In this document: positions 1 to 6,659 of the stretch, one piece after another
Position numbering within the stretch: position 1 is the first letter of the stretch
How the letters are laid out: every line of letters starts with the position of its first letter
Origin: a bacterium
GTDB taxonomy: Bacteria > Desulfobacterota > UBA8473
Reading direction: 5' to 3'
DNA: 10,373 bases
Assembly (NCBI GenBank): GCA_009773075.1
Contig: WOUX01000012.1
Coordinates: 1-10,373, forward strand
The notes under the pieces: model-generated
What the model was told of the DNA's origin: nothing
The model's database searches: none
The model's input: only the letters and a program-made list of their open reading frames with translations
Made by a program: the position numbers and the translations under genes

Positions 1-98
1 TCTTGAATTTTAGCCCGGGGGCTTATTATTTCTCTTTGAAATGCACAACTTGAAAATGCAAAGAGCATAGATGCAGCAATGATAATAACTCTCTTCAT
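1..98 (-). CDS. N-terminal fragment of a small lipoprotein (cut by window edge)
   Basis: An ATG at 98 on the minus strand opens a frame that runs off the left edge after 32 codons. The product begins MKRVIIIAASMLFAFSSC: a short basic start, a hydrophobic stretch, then F-S-S-C18, which fits a signal peptidase II lipobox with a less common Phe at -3. The mature protein would start at Cys18 and be lipid-anchored in the envelope. The upstream sequence is A-rich with only a weak GAAGA element as a ribosome site. It starts 46 bases after the antitoxin stop on the same strand, so it may receive read-through from the toxin-antitoxin unit. The family cannot be named from 32 residues. Confidence 0.6.
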   Translation of the reverse strand, partial: MKRVIIIAASMLFAFSSCAFQREIISPRAKIQ

Positions 99-144
99 TT
101 GTCTTCTTTTTTATTCTAACGGCTGAATTGTCTTGTTGTACGTT

Positions 145-423
145 TTATTTTCTCGCTTCGACCAGAGACCCGTTGATAAATTTATGGATGATGCTTGATA
201 CATAAGTTTGATAGGGTAGGCCTTCATTAACTGCTTTTTTTTGAAGCTCAATGAGGTCTCTTTCAGAAATCCGGATGTTCAGTCTCTTGTTTTTTCGCAG
301 GGTATTGCGGGCGTACGCAATCAACTCTTTTTTTCTTTTTGCAAGGTTTTTAACGGGTATCCATTCATCTTTCTCGAAGCTATCGAGTATTTCCTTTTCT
401 TCTTTCGTTAACTTAGTCTTCAT
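145..423 (-). CDS. Ribbon-helix-helix antitoxin, CopG/BrnA-like (type II TA)
   Basis: 92-residue basic protein starting MKTKLTKEEKEILDSFEKDEW. A helical, charged N-terminal region (about 1-50) is followed by a ribbon-helix-helix core (about 49-84). The core has a strand RLNIRIS, helix A SERDLIELQKKAVNEG and helix B LPYQTYVSSIIHKFING. This is the layout of antitoxins that bind the toxin through one end and operator DNA through the RHH dimer. The frame can be opened earlier at a TTG (435), but the GGAG at 430-433 lies 6 bases before the ATG at 423, so 423 is the better start. It overlaps the upstream toxin stop by 11 bases, which points to translational coupling. Expected roles, from the family, are neutralising the toxin and repressing the shared promoter. 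The exact Pfam assignment (CopG_antitoxin against BrnA) is inferred. Confidence 0.8.
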   Translation of the reverse strand: MKTKLTKEEKEILDSFEKDEWIPVKNLAKRKKELIAYARNTLRKNKRLNIRISERDLIELQKKAVNEGLPYQTYVSSIIHKFINGSLVEARK

Positions 424-697
424 ATTTTTCTCCAAGATATCTTTGTGTTGCCTTCCTGCTTGGAATAACGGTCTTCAGAAATAACTCTTCTTCATTCTCA
501 ACATAAGGTACAAGATAGGCATAATTTGCAATAGCGATCACCATAATTCGCTGTCCGGGGTATGTCTGCTGGTCGGGATGTAGATAATCATCTAATATGT
601 CACCTCTTTCAATGTAGAAAACTACATCCTCAAAACAAATGCCCCGTGACGCTTTGAGAACTACACTCTTTTCAGAATTCCAATTTAAATTCTTCAT
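413..697 (-). CDS. BrnT-like toxin of a type II toxin-antitoxin system
   Basis: 94-residue protein with a BrnT-type pattern. It has an N-terminal W-N-x-E-K start (NWNSEKSVVLKASRGI), then FEDVVFYIERGD, a central beta region (PGQRIMVIAIANYAYLVPYV), and a C-terminal strand ending in the basic segment FLKTVIPSRKATQRYL, comparable to the R-x-x-SRKERR end of BrnT. BrnT toxins are RelE-fold ribonucleases that stop translation. Toxin-first gene order also fits BrnT/BrnA. The start is ATG 697. No clear Shine-Dalgarno precedes it, and the best promoter would place the mRNA 5' end only about 5 bases upstream. The stop overlaps the antitoxin start. Catalytic residues cannot be assigned with certainty from sequence alone. 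Confidence 0.75.
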   Translation of the reverse strand: MKNLNWNSEKSVVLKASRGICFEDVVFYIERGDILDDYLHPDQQTYPGQRIMVIAIANYAYLVPYVENEEELFLKTVIPSRKATQRYLGEKYED

Positions 698-862
698 TGG
701 TTATTATCAATATATCACATTGTGTGCATTACGGCAACAATAATATTTCATATGTCTTGCGATCAACAATTAATATAAGTATTACCTAATTTCCTTCCCG
801 GTAATAAACTTAGCTTGTAAATTGAGGAAAATTGTACAGTGATTTGTTGTGAAATTCAATTA
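698..862. other. AT-rich intergenic region between aldolase and toxin genes
   Basis: Both flanking genes are transcribed leftwards. Besides the toxin promoter, it has a 7-base stem at 780-786/800-806 with a 13-base loop and no following T-run on either strand, so no convincing terminator for the aldolase gene was found. No small ORF with a ribosome site was seen. Confidence 0.5.
709..737 (-). promoter_or_regulatory. Promoter of the toxin-antitoxin unit with palindrome in the spacer
   Basis: On the minus strand, a -35 TTGCCG (732-737, 4/6 to consensus) and a -10 TATATT (709-714, 5/6) are separated by exactly 17 bases. Transcription would begin near 702, about 5 bases before the toxin ATG. The spacer contains CACA-n-TGTG (716-724), a small palindrome where an RHH antitoxin could bind and block RNA polymerase. 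This is pattern-based with no further support. Confidence 0.45.
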
Positions 863-1858
863 TTAGTATCGATCTGCGCTGCCTAGCACACTTTTGTTCT
901 TTTCAATGATCATCTTCATAAGCTCATCGCGGGCAGGCCCTAAGTATTTGCGCGGGTCGAATTCAGCCGGTTTTTCTTTGAATATTTTCCGGATCATGGC
1001 TGTAATAACCAAACGCCCATCGGAATCTATGTTGATCTTGCATACAGCAGATCTTGCCGCCTTTCTCAACTGATCCTCGGGAATACCAACAGCGTCTGCC
1101 AGAGCTCCACCATTACTATTGATAAGGTCAACGTATTTGAGCAGGACGGAACTGGCTCCGTGCAAAACAATGGGGAAGCCAGGAATTCGCTTTTCGATTT
1201 CCTCAAGGATGTCAAAGCGCAGTGGCGGAGGAGTAAGGATGCATTCTTTGTTGAGGGTGCACTGCTCTGGCTTGAATTTATAAGCGCCATGAGAGGTACC
1301 TATTGAAATTGCAAGAGAGTCAACGCCGGTCTTTTTTACAAAATCTTCAACCTCTTCGGGCTGAGTATAAGTAGACCTGTCTGCAACTACGTGGTCTTCG
1401 ATGCCGGCCAGTATACCAAGTTCACCCTCGACAGTGACATCGTACCTGTGGGAGTACTCGACGACCTTTCTGGTTAGTTCGACGTTTTCCTGATAGGTAA
1501 GGTGGGAGCCGTCGATCATTATCGAAGAGAATCCGCTTTCGATACAGGAAACACAGAGTTCATAGCTGTCGCCGTGGTCCAGGTGGAGAGCTATGGGAAT
1601 ACTGTAGCCGAGCTCACGGGCCATTTCCACAGCACCTTTCCCCATGTTGCGGAGAAGGATGGCGTTAGCGTAATTACGGGCGCCCTTAGAGACCTGGAGG
1701 ATTACAGGGGATCTGGATTGACCGCACCCGTTGATAATGGCCTGAATCTGTTCCATATTGTTAAAGTTATAAGCAGGGACAGCATATCCGCCATCCATGG
1801 CTTTTTTAAACATTTCACGTGTGTTGACAAAGCCTAGTTCTTTATAGCTGATAGCCAT
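863..1858 (-). CDS. fba: Class II fructose-bisphosphate aldolase
   Basis: 331-residue cytoplasmic TIM-barrel enzyme that interconverts fructose-1,6-bisphosphate with dihydroxyacetone phosphate and glyceraldehyde-3-phosphate in glycolysis and gluconeogenesis. Family signatures run in order: AVPAYNFNN near residue 26, LHLDHGDS with catalytic Asp94 and zinc ligand His95, MIDGSH at 114-119, GELG with Glu146, GTSHGAYK with zinc ligand His190, VLHGASS with zinc ligand His233, and the phosphate-binding NIDSDGR near 280. Length is normal for the longer class II type. The ATG at 1858 is preceded by GAGGAGG about 7 bases upstream. The frame stays open 29 more codons upstream, but that part is not aldolase-like and has no comparable ribosome site. 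The enzyme looks intact. A tagatose- or sedoheptulose-bisphosphate preference cannot be excluded. It appears monocistronic, facing away from the plus-strand signalling unit. Confidence 0.95.
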   Translation of the reverse strand: MAISYKELGFVNTREMFKKAMDGGYAVPAYNFNNMEQIQAIINGCGQSRSPVILQVSKGARNYANAILLRNMGKGAVEMARELGYSIPIALHLDHGDSYELCVSCIESGFSSIMIDGSHLTYQENVELTRKVVEYSHRYDVTVEGELGILAGIEDHVVADRSTYTQPEEVEDFVKKTGVDSLAISIGTSHGAYKFKPEQCTLNKECILTPPPLRFDILEEIEKRIPGFPIVLHGASSVLLKYVDLINSNGGALADAVGIPEDQLRKAARSAVCKINIDSDGRLVITAMIRKIFKEKPAEFDPRKYLGPARDELMKMIIEKNKSVLGSADRY

Positions 1859-1906
1859 GATAGTCCTCCTCTCTTTTTTCTGCGTATTATCAAATAAATT
1901 TCTTAA

Positions 1907-1935
1907 AAAATACAATATAACACCAAAAATATCAA
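1907..1935 (-). promoter_or_regulatory. Candidate aldolase promoter
   Basis: On the minus strand TTGATA (1930-1935, 5/6 to the -35 consensus) lies 17 bases from TATTTT (1907-1912, 4/6). It sits about 50 bases upstream of the aldolase start in a very AT-rich stretch. A perfect TTGACA (complement of 1953-1958) further upstream lacks a good -10 at 16-18 bases. Weak, pattern-only assignment. Confidence 0.3.
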
Positions 1936-1982
1936 GGAATTTCACCTGTTTCTGTCAAAAAAATTCCGCTACCAAAAGTTCC

Positions 1983-2010
1983 TTGACAAAAATGCAATCT
2001 ATAAGATAAA
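1983..2010 (+). promoter_or_regulatory. Candidate promoter for the GGDEF-lipoprotein unit
   Basis: A perfect -35 TTGACA at 1983-1988 is followed after 16 bases by GATAAA at 2005-2010 (4/6 to the -10 consensus). Transcription would start near 2017, giving a leader of about 137 bases before the ATG at 2154. That leader would contain both facing heptamer arrays, so the arrays could form a long hairpin in the mRNA. Confidence 0.4.
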
Positions 2011-2024
2011 ACATAACTATTCAA

Positions 2025-2135
2025 GAGTCAGAATCCAGAATTCAGAATAGAGATTGGTTAACCTTATGCCTTGAGTCCCAAACAAAACAAGGAGGGATTG
2101 TCTTTTTATTCTGACTTCTGACTCCTGACTCCTAG
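2025..2135. repeat. Facing arrays of a 7-base repeat (inverted-repeat element)
   Basis: Left arm 2025-2048 reads as three heptamers, GAGTCAG, AATCCAG and AATTCAG, plus AAT. The reverse complement of the right arm (2108-2131) reads GAGTCAG, GAGTCAG and AAGTCAG plus AAT. Over 24 positions, 20 are complementary. A spacer of 59 bases (2049-2107) separates the arms. The arrangement could fold into a long imperfect hairpin. Comparable heptamer arrays (CTGACTC/CTGAATTC-type) are known as dispersed intergenic repeats in several bacterial groups. Whether this copy is mobile or merely repeated cannot be told from one window. Confidence 0.75.
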
Positions 2136-2153
2136 ATTATTGAGGTCTATGGT

Positions 2154-3479
2154 ATGAAGCTGACCATAAAGCGAAAGCTGCTCTTTAGTTATATGGCTAT
2201 GGTTTTATTGACTGTTCTGGCCAGCACCTATGCTGTAATCAGTTTGCAGAACCTCAATAAGCTGGCATACACCATAATCAATCAGGATTTTATGGCACTT
2301 GAAACCAGCAAGGCGATGATGGATGCCCTGCTTGCCCAGGAAAGCGCCGAAAAAAAATATCTGATCCTTAAGGACCCATCCCTTGCAGAGATATTCTGGA
2401 CACGAAGCCAGGAATTCAGTAACAGAATGAAGAATCTCAAAAAAAATCGTCTTTCCGGTATGACTATTATGCTTTCAAAACTATCATCGCTCCATACTCA
2501 ATATGATGAGCTCTTCCATCAGGAAATAGCGCTGGTCCAAGAAAATCGTGTTGAGGATGCGTTAAATGTTTCTGAGGGGAATGGCAAAAAAATCATAGAT
2601 GATATTGCATCGTATCTGCGTGGCATCCAGAATAAGGCTGAAAAGGACATTGATACGCGTATGAACCTGATTAAGTCACGGGGCATCGAGGCATCCAGGA
2701 TGACAGCCATTCTCAGTGCTATAAGTCTTATTGCAGGATTGTCTCTTGCCTTTATGATTACCCATAATATTTCCATACCCCTCAAGAAGCTTGAAAAAGG
2801 GACAGGAATGATTGCCGAAGGACGGTTCGATTATGACCTTACCATTAACCGCCATGACGAAATAGGCAGCTTAGCCAGCGCCTTTACTTTCATGGCCGGA
2901 CGTCTCAAGGTACTCGAAGCACTTAATCTCGATGCGTCTCCTCTGACCCGTCTTCCCGGTAATATTGCAATAGAGAAAGAGATTGAAAAACGTCTGTCAG
3001 AGAAAAAAAGCTTCTCCCTATGCCATGTGGATCTTGATAACTTTAAGCCCTTTGCGGATAAATACGGTTATGCCTGGGCCAGTGAGGTTATCAAAGAAGT
3101 CGCCGATATCCTGACGAATCAGACAAAGACCTCAGTCCAGGAAGATGACTTCATCGGGCATATCGGGGGTGATGATTTTGTTTTTATTTCCGAACCTGAG
3201 AGGTCAGAACAGATATGTAAACAGGTTGTTTCAGAGTTTGATCGGCATATCTCGAGATTTTACAGCGATAAAGACAGAGAGAAAGGGTTCATCATCGGGA
3301 AGGACAGAAAAGGTGCTCAGCAAAAATTTCCTCTCCTCACTGTGACGATTGCTATCGTGACCGATGACGGGACCCGTTTTAAAAACCCCCTTGACATGGC
3401 GAAGATGGCTGCAGAGTTAAAGGAGTATGCAAAAACATTACCTGGCAGCAACTATGTGAAATTCCCAGAACATGCCTGA
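2154..3479 (+). CDS. Membrane HAMP-GGDEF protein with degenerate GGDEF domain
   Basis: 441 residues. There is a transmembrane helix at about 9-31, a helical periplasmic sensor resembling the four-helix-bundle chemoreceptor type (about 32-182), and a second membrane helix at about 183-203. A HAMP linker (about 204-257, with ISIPLKKLEKG and DEIGSLASAF) and a GGDEF-fold domain (about 258-441) follow. The metal-binding Asp293 (HVDLDNFKPF) and a GGDDF signature (338-342) remain. The two residues that contact guanine in active cyclases (PleD Asn335 and Asp344) align with Ala301 and Ser310 in FADKYGYAWASEV. The inhibitory RxxD site is QEDD, so its Arg is absent. It may therefore bind GTP or c-di-GMP poorly, or act as a pseudo-enzyme signalling module. 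The ATG has GAGG 8 bases upstream. It is followed 16 bases later by a lipoprotein gene, a likely operon partner. Confidence 0.9.
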   Translation: MKLTIKRKLLFSYMAMVLLTVLASTYAVISLQNLNKLAYTIINQDFMALETSKAMMDALLAQESAEKKYLILKDPSLAEIFWTRSQEFSNRMKNLKKNRLSGMTIMLSKLSSLHTQYDELFHQEIALVQENRVEDALNVSEGNGKKIIDDIASYLRGIQNKAEKDIDTRMNLIKSRGIEASRMTAILSAISLIAGLSLAFMITHNISIPLKKLEKGTGMIAEGRFDYDLTINRHDEIGSLASAFTFMAGRLKVLEALNLDASPLTRLPGNIAIEKEIEKRLSEKKSFSLCHVDLDNFKPFADKYGYAWASEVIKEVADILTNQTKTSVQEDDFIGHIGGDDFVFISEPERSEQICKQVVSEFDRHISRFYSDKDREKGFIIGKDRKGAQQKFPLLTVTIAIVTDDGTRFKNPLDMAKMAAELKEYAKTLPGSNYVKFPEHA

Positions 3480-3495
3480 CACAAGGAATGGCGAT

Positions 3496-4047
3496 ATGTA
3501 TAAAAAAAGATGGTTTGTCCTTTCCCTAATGATTATGTTTTTAATGTCCTGTGCTTCTGCTGTGCCAATCTCTCCTGACAAAACCGTTTACCCTCCGAAG
3601 ACAGTTCCGGTGATTAAAGAGAAGGACATAGTCGACAGGTCGATGTCAGACACGGATCTTTTTCATGATGCTGTTTCATATTTGGGTAACATTGAGGTGA
3701 CGGTTGACTATTTAAGAGCGAGATCAGAATTTGAACTGTTAGTAAAAACCTATCCTAAAAGCAAATGGCGCAACCTTTCTGAAACATTTATCAGGATCAT
3801 TGATGACATAAAGGCATACCAGGCAAAGAGTATATCTAATCAATTGCTGCTTGATAAAGCCCAGGCAGATAAGGGCAGGCTTCTTCAGGAAAGTGAGCAG
3901 TTGAAAAAAGAGATTCGGTTGTTGAATGATAAACAGCAGACTGAAACTACCAGGCTCCTTCAGGAAAATGAGCAGTTGAAGAAAGATATCCAGCTTTTGA
4001 AAAATTTGGAGATTCAATTACAAAAAAGGGAGAGGACACTACGATAA
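3496..4047 (+). CDS. Envelope lipoprotein with TPR-like segment and duplicated coiled coil
   Basis: 183 residues starting MYKKRWFVLSLMIMFLMSC, with lipobox L-M-S-C19, so it is exported and lipidated. Residues about 50-105 resemble a BamD/CpoB-type TPR helix pair (ARSEFELLVKTYPKSKWR). The C-terminal third is a charged coiled coil holding a near-exact duplication: RLLQESEQLKKEIRLL from residue 128 and RLLQENEQLKKDIQLL from residue 153. The start at 3496 has AAGGA 8 bases upstream. The frame is open 8 codons further, overlapping the previous stop, but those codons precede the basic start of the signal peptide. It lies directly behind the degenerate GGDEF gene, so the two are probably co-expressed. 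The function is unknown. A partner in envelope assembly or in sensing for the neighbouring membrane protein is conceivable. Confidence 0.8.
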   Translation: MYKKRWFVLSLMIMFLMSCASAVPISPDKTVYPPKTVPVIKEKDIVDRSMSDTDLFHDAVSYLGNIEVTVDYLRARSEFELLVKTYPKSKWRNLSETFIRIIDDIKAYQAKSISNQLLLDKAQADKGRLLQESEQLKKEIRLLNDKQQTETTRLLQENEQLKKDIQLLKNLEIQLQKRERTLR

Positions 4048-4052
4048 ATAGC

Positions 4053-6656
4053 TTATCCATGTACCTCGTTCATGTGTGTACACTCTCTCCCCTTGCGTGG
4101 TCTAACCACAGCAAGGGAATACCGATCCAGATCAATGTATCTCCTCGCTACCCTTAGAATATCATCAGCCGTTACCTCGGATATCTTTCCTGGATACTCC
4201 ATAAAATTAGAGAATCCCAGACCATATCTTTCACCAAATGCCATAGTAGCTGCCTTGGCAGAATTTGTCTGTAACCCGATCTCGAAACTGCCCAGAGTAT
4301 ATCTCCTTGCTCGTTCTAACTCCGCAGAGTCTATTTTCTTCTCTCTAACCTTTTTAAGCTCCTTCTTTATGCCATCGATGGCCATATCCAGTTTTTCAGG
4401 GCTGGTACCGATATAAACCCCCATAAAACCAGGATCTATACCATCCTGGAAGAAAGAGGCTACAGCATATGCCAGACTCAGTTTATCCCGTAGTTCCATA
4501 AAGAGCCTCCCCCCCTGTCCTGACAAGACTGTGTTCAGAATTTCCAGAGCGTACCTGTCAGGGCTGTATATTGTTGTTCCCAAAAATCCCAGGACAAGAT
4601 GGGCCTGTTTTTTATCCTTGTACGCCTCCACATTTTTAATGGATTCTGAGGGAACCTCCTTCAAGATTTTTGGGATTTTAAAGTTAGTGGCTGCAAAATC
4701 CTGAAAGGACTGTTTCACCTTTTTAATTGTGTCTTCTGCCCTGACATCGCCTACTATACTTAAAACCAGGTTTTTTGGACTGGCATAAGCTCTATAATAA
4801 TCTGTCAAATCATTCTGGGTCATATTGAGTATGGATTTCCTGGTGCCCAGTATATTCATCCCATAAGGGTGATAATTGTATATAGTTTTGGCAAAGATGT
4901 TAAAGGTATAGGAGGCAAGATTGTCTTCTTGCTGCTTCAGGGCTGCGAGTATATCCGTCCTCTCCTTCTCTAATTCAGCCTTATCAAAGGTGGGATTGAT
5001 TATGATGTCAGCAAAGAGTTTTAACCCCCTGTCAAAGAATCTGCTCAAAATTTCAGAGGTTAAACCAAAACTGTTCCTGCCTGAAAATCCATGGATACTC
5101 CCTGCCATGGATTCAATCCTTTGGGCGATCTCAAAGGCATTATGACCCTTGGTTCCCTTGGTAATCATCCCTGCTATGAAGTTATTTACCCCGTTCAATT
5201 TCTTCTTTTCAAATCGCAGCCCTCCTAAAAAAACTGCTCTCATTGCAACAATGGGGGTAGAATGATCTTCCTTAATCAAAAGGGTCATACCGTTTTCCAT
5301 AGTTATTTTTTCTATCTGTTCTACCCCTTTTGTACAGGGTTTTGAATAGTGATGCCTTAATCTACTCTCTTCTTTTGAAGCGATATCCTTGATTGCGTCT
5401 TTGTTTATGTCGTCTCCATCGCCATCAGGCAGTAGAAACACGGCCGTTAGGTTTTTATTGTTTAGATACCTTTTTGCCACTCTCATAATGTCCTGGCTTT
5501 TAACCTTAGATATCAGGTTGATATATTCCTTTTCAAAATCTATGTTCTCTGCCACTACGTGAAAATGTCCTAATTGTCTGGCCTGCCCCTGGACTGTTTC
5601 CTTGCCATATAGAAATTCACTTTCGATATTTAATTTGGCCTTTTCTAATTCATCCTCGTTTATCTTTTCGGATTTTAATCTATATGTTTCCTCTAATATA
5701 GCCGCCAGGGCATCCTTGGATTTCTCCCTTTCCAGTATGCTGGTTATAGCTAAAAGCCCCGGTTCTTTAGGGATAAAACTATAGGAATATATGGTATATA
5801 CAAGACCCCTTTGGTCTTTTACCTTCCTGAATAACCGTGAAGAGTCACCATTGCCCAGTATAAAAGAGAGGACATCGAGGGCTGGCGTATCTTTGTGGTT
5901 GATACCGGGGATATGGAATGCCGCGCTCATGTAACCTTCCATTACGTTATCAACCATAACGCTGCTTCTTATGGTTTTCTGAGGCAATTCCTGAACTCTA
6001 CTCTGGCTGGCTCCTTGATTCGAAGTAAAATCTTTAAATGCCATTTCTATCTTAGGAGATATAGTATTCCTGTCAATATCTCCAACCACTATAAGGGTAA
6101 TATTGCTTGGGGTATACCATCTCTTATAAAAATCCAGAAGATTGTCTCTGGTGAAACTCTTTACCGTATCTTCAAAACCGATTATCGGGCGACGGTATGT
6201 ATGCGACTCGTAACTGGTGGAGAAGAGGGCTTGGGTCAACTTTACCATAGGCTGATCCTCGCACCGCTTAATCTCTTCCATGATCACTTCCTTTTCTTTT
6301 TCCAGCTCTATCGCGTCAAAAGAAGGATGCCTTACAGCATCGGAGAGTACGTCAAGCCCCATGTCGAAGAATCTGCTGGCTATTACTATATGATAGACCG
6401 TTTCATCAAATGATGTGTAGGCATTGATCTCTCCACCCGATGCCTCTATCTCATAGGCAATCTCTCCCACTCCTCTCTTCTCTGTGCCCTTAAAGAGCAT
6501 GTGCTCTATTACATGGCAGATACCGGCTTTCTCATCTGTCTCATCACTACTGCCAACCTTTATCCAGACCTGGAGGGCAACTACAGGGGCAGAATGGTTT
6601 TCTTTGAAGATAACCGTCATATCGTTTTTCAATTTGGATTTTTGATAATCTTTCAA
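4053..6656 (-). CDS. Tandem M16 family zinc peptidase (insulinase-like), single-chain
   Basis: 867 residues made of two concatenated M16B units. The first has the inverted zinc motif HxxEH at His48, Glu51 and His52 (GICHVIEHMLFKGT) and the third ligand Glu128 (VIMEEI). In the second the aligned motif is NFIAG (492-496), so it has no zinc site, but it carries the substrate-binding Arg723/Tyr730 pair (LRDKLSLAY). The first unit has Lys280/Tyr287 at that place. Zinc and R/Y sites are thus split between the halves, as in heterodimeric M16 peptidases. No signal peptide is visible, so it is probably cytoplasmic and degrades or processes peptides. The start is a TTG (6656), 3 bases after the previous stop, with GAGG 9 bases upstream. 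A later ATG (residue 13) would cut into the first beta strand. It is the last gene of the five-gene operon. Confidence 0.92.
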   Translation of the reverse strand: MKDYQKSKLKNDMTVIFKENHSAPVVALQVWIKVGSSDETDEKAGICHVIEHMLFKGTEKRGVGEIAYEIEASGGEINAYTSFDETVYHIVIASRFFDMGLDVLSDAVRHPSFDAIELEKEKEVIMEEIKRCEDQPMVKLTQALFSTSYESHTYRRPIIGFEDTVKSFTRDNLLDFYKRWYTPSNITLIVVGDIDRNTISPKIEMAFKDFTSNQGASQSRVQELPQKTIRSSVMVDNVMEGYMSAAFHIPGINHKDTPALDVLSFILGNGDSSRLFRKVKDQRGLVYTIYSYSFIPKEPGLLAITSILEREKSKDALAAILEETYRLKSEKINEDELEKAKLNIESEFLYGKETVQGQARQLGHFHVVAENIDFEKEYINLISKVKSQDIMRVAKRYLNNKNLTAVFLLPDGDGDDINKDAIKDIASKEESRLRHHYSKPCTKGVEQIEKITMENGMTLLIKEDHSTPIVAMRAVFLGGLRFEKKKLNGVNNFIAGMITKGTKGHNAFEIAQRIESMAGSIHGFSGRNSFGLTSEILSRFFDRGLKLFADIIINPTFDKAELEKERTDILAALKQQEDNLASYTFNIFAKTIYNYHPYGMNILGTRKSILNMTQNDLTDYYRAYASPKNLVLSIVGDVRAEDTIKKVKQSFQDFAATNFKIPKILKEVPSESIKNVEAYKDKKQAHLVLGFLGTTIYSPDRYALEILNTVLSGQGGRLFMELRDKLSLAYAVASFFQDGIDPGFMGVYIGTSPEKLDMAIDGIKKELKKVREKKIDSAELERARRYTLGSFEIGLQTNSAKAATMAFGERYGLGFSNFMEYPGKISEVTADDILRVARRYIDLDRYSLAVVRPRKGRECTHMNEVHG

Positions 6657-6659
6657 GTT

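Noticed and set aside
424..435. TTG start four codons upstream for the antitoxin
   Set aside because: It would use the GGAG as coding sequence; the ATG at 423 is correctly spaced from that GGAG.
780..806. 7-base stem downstream of the aldolase gene
   Set aside because: It has a 13-base loop and no T-run on either strand, so it does not qualify as a Rho-independent terminator.
1859..1945. 29-codon in-frame N-terminal extension of the aldolase
   Set aside because: The ATG at 1858 has a strong GAGGAGG site and matches the usual family start; the extension is hydrophobic, unlike the family, and overlaps the likely promoter.
5895..6413. 172-codon plus-strand open frame antisense to the M16 catalytic half
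   Set aside because: The opposite strand encodes conserved M16 motifs across the whole span; the antisense product shows no family features and has no suitable ribosome site that I could see.
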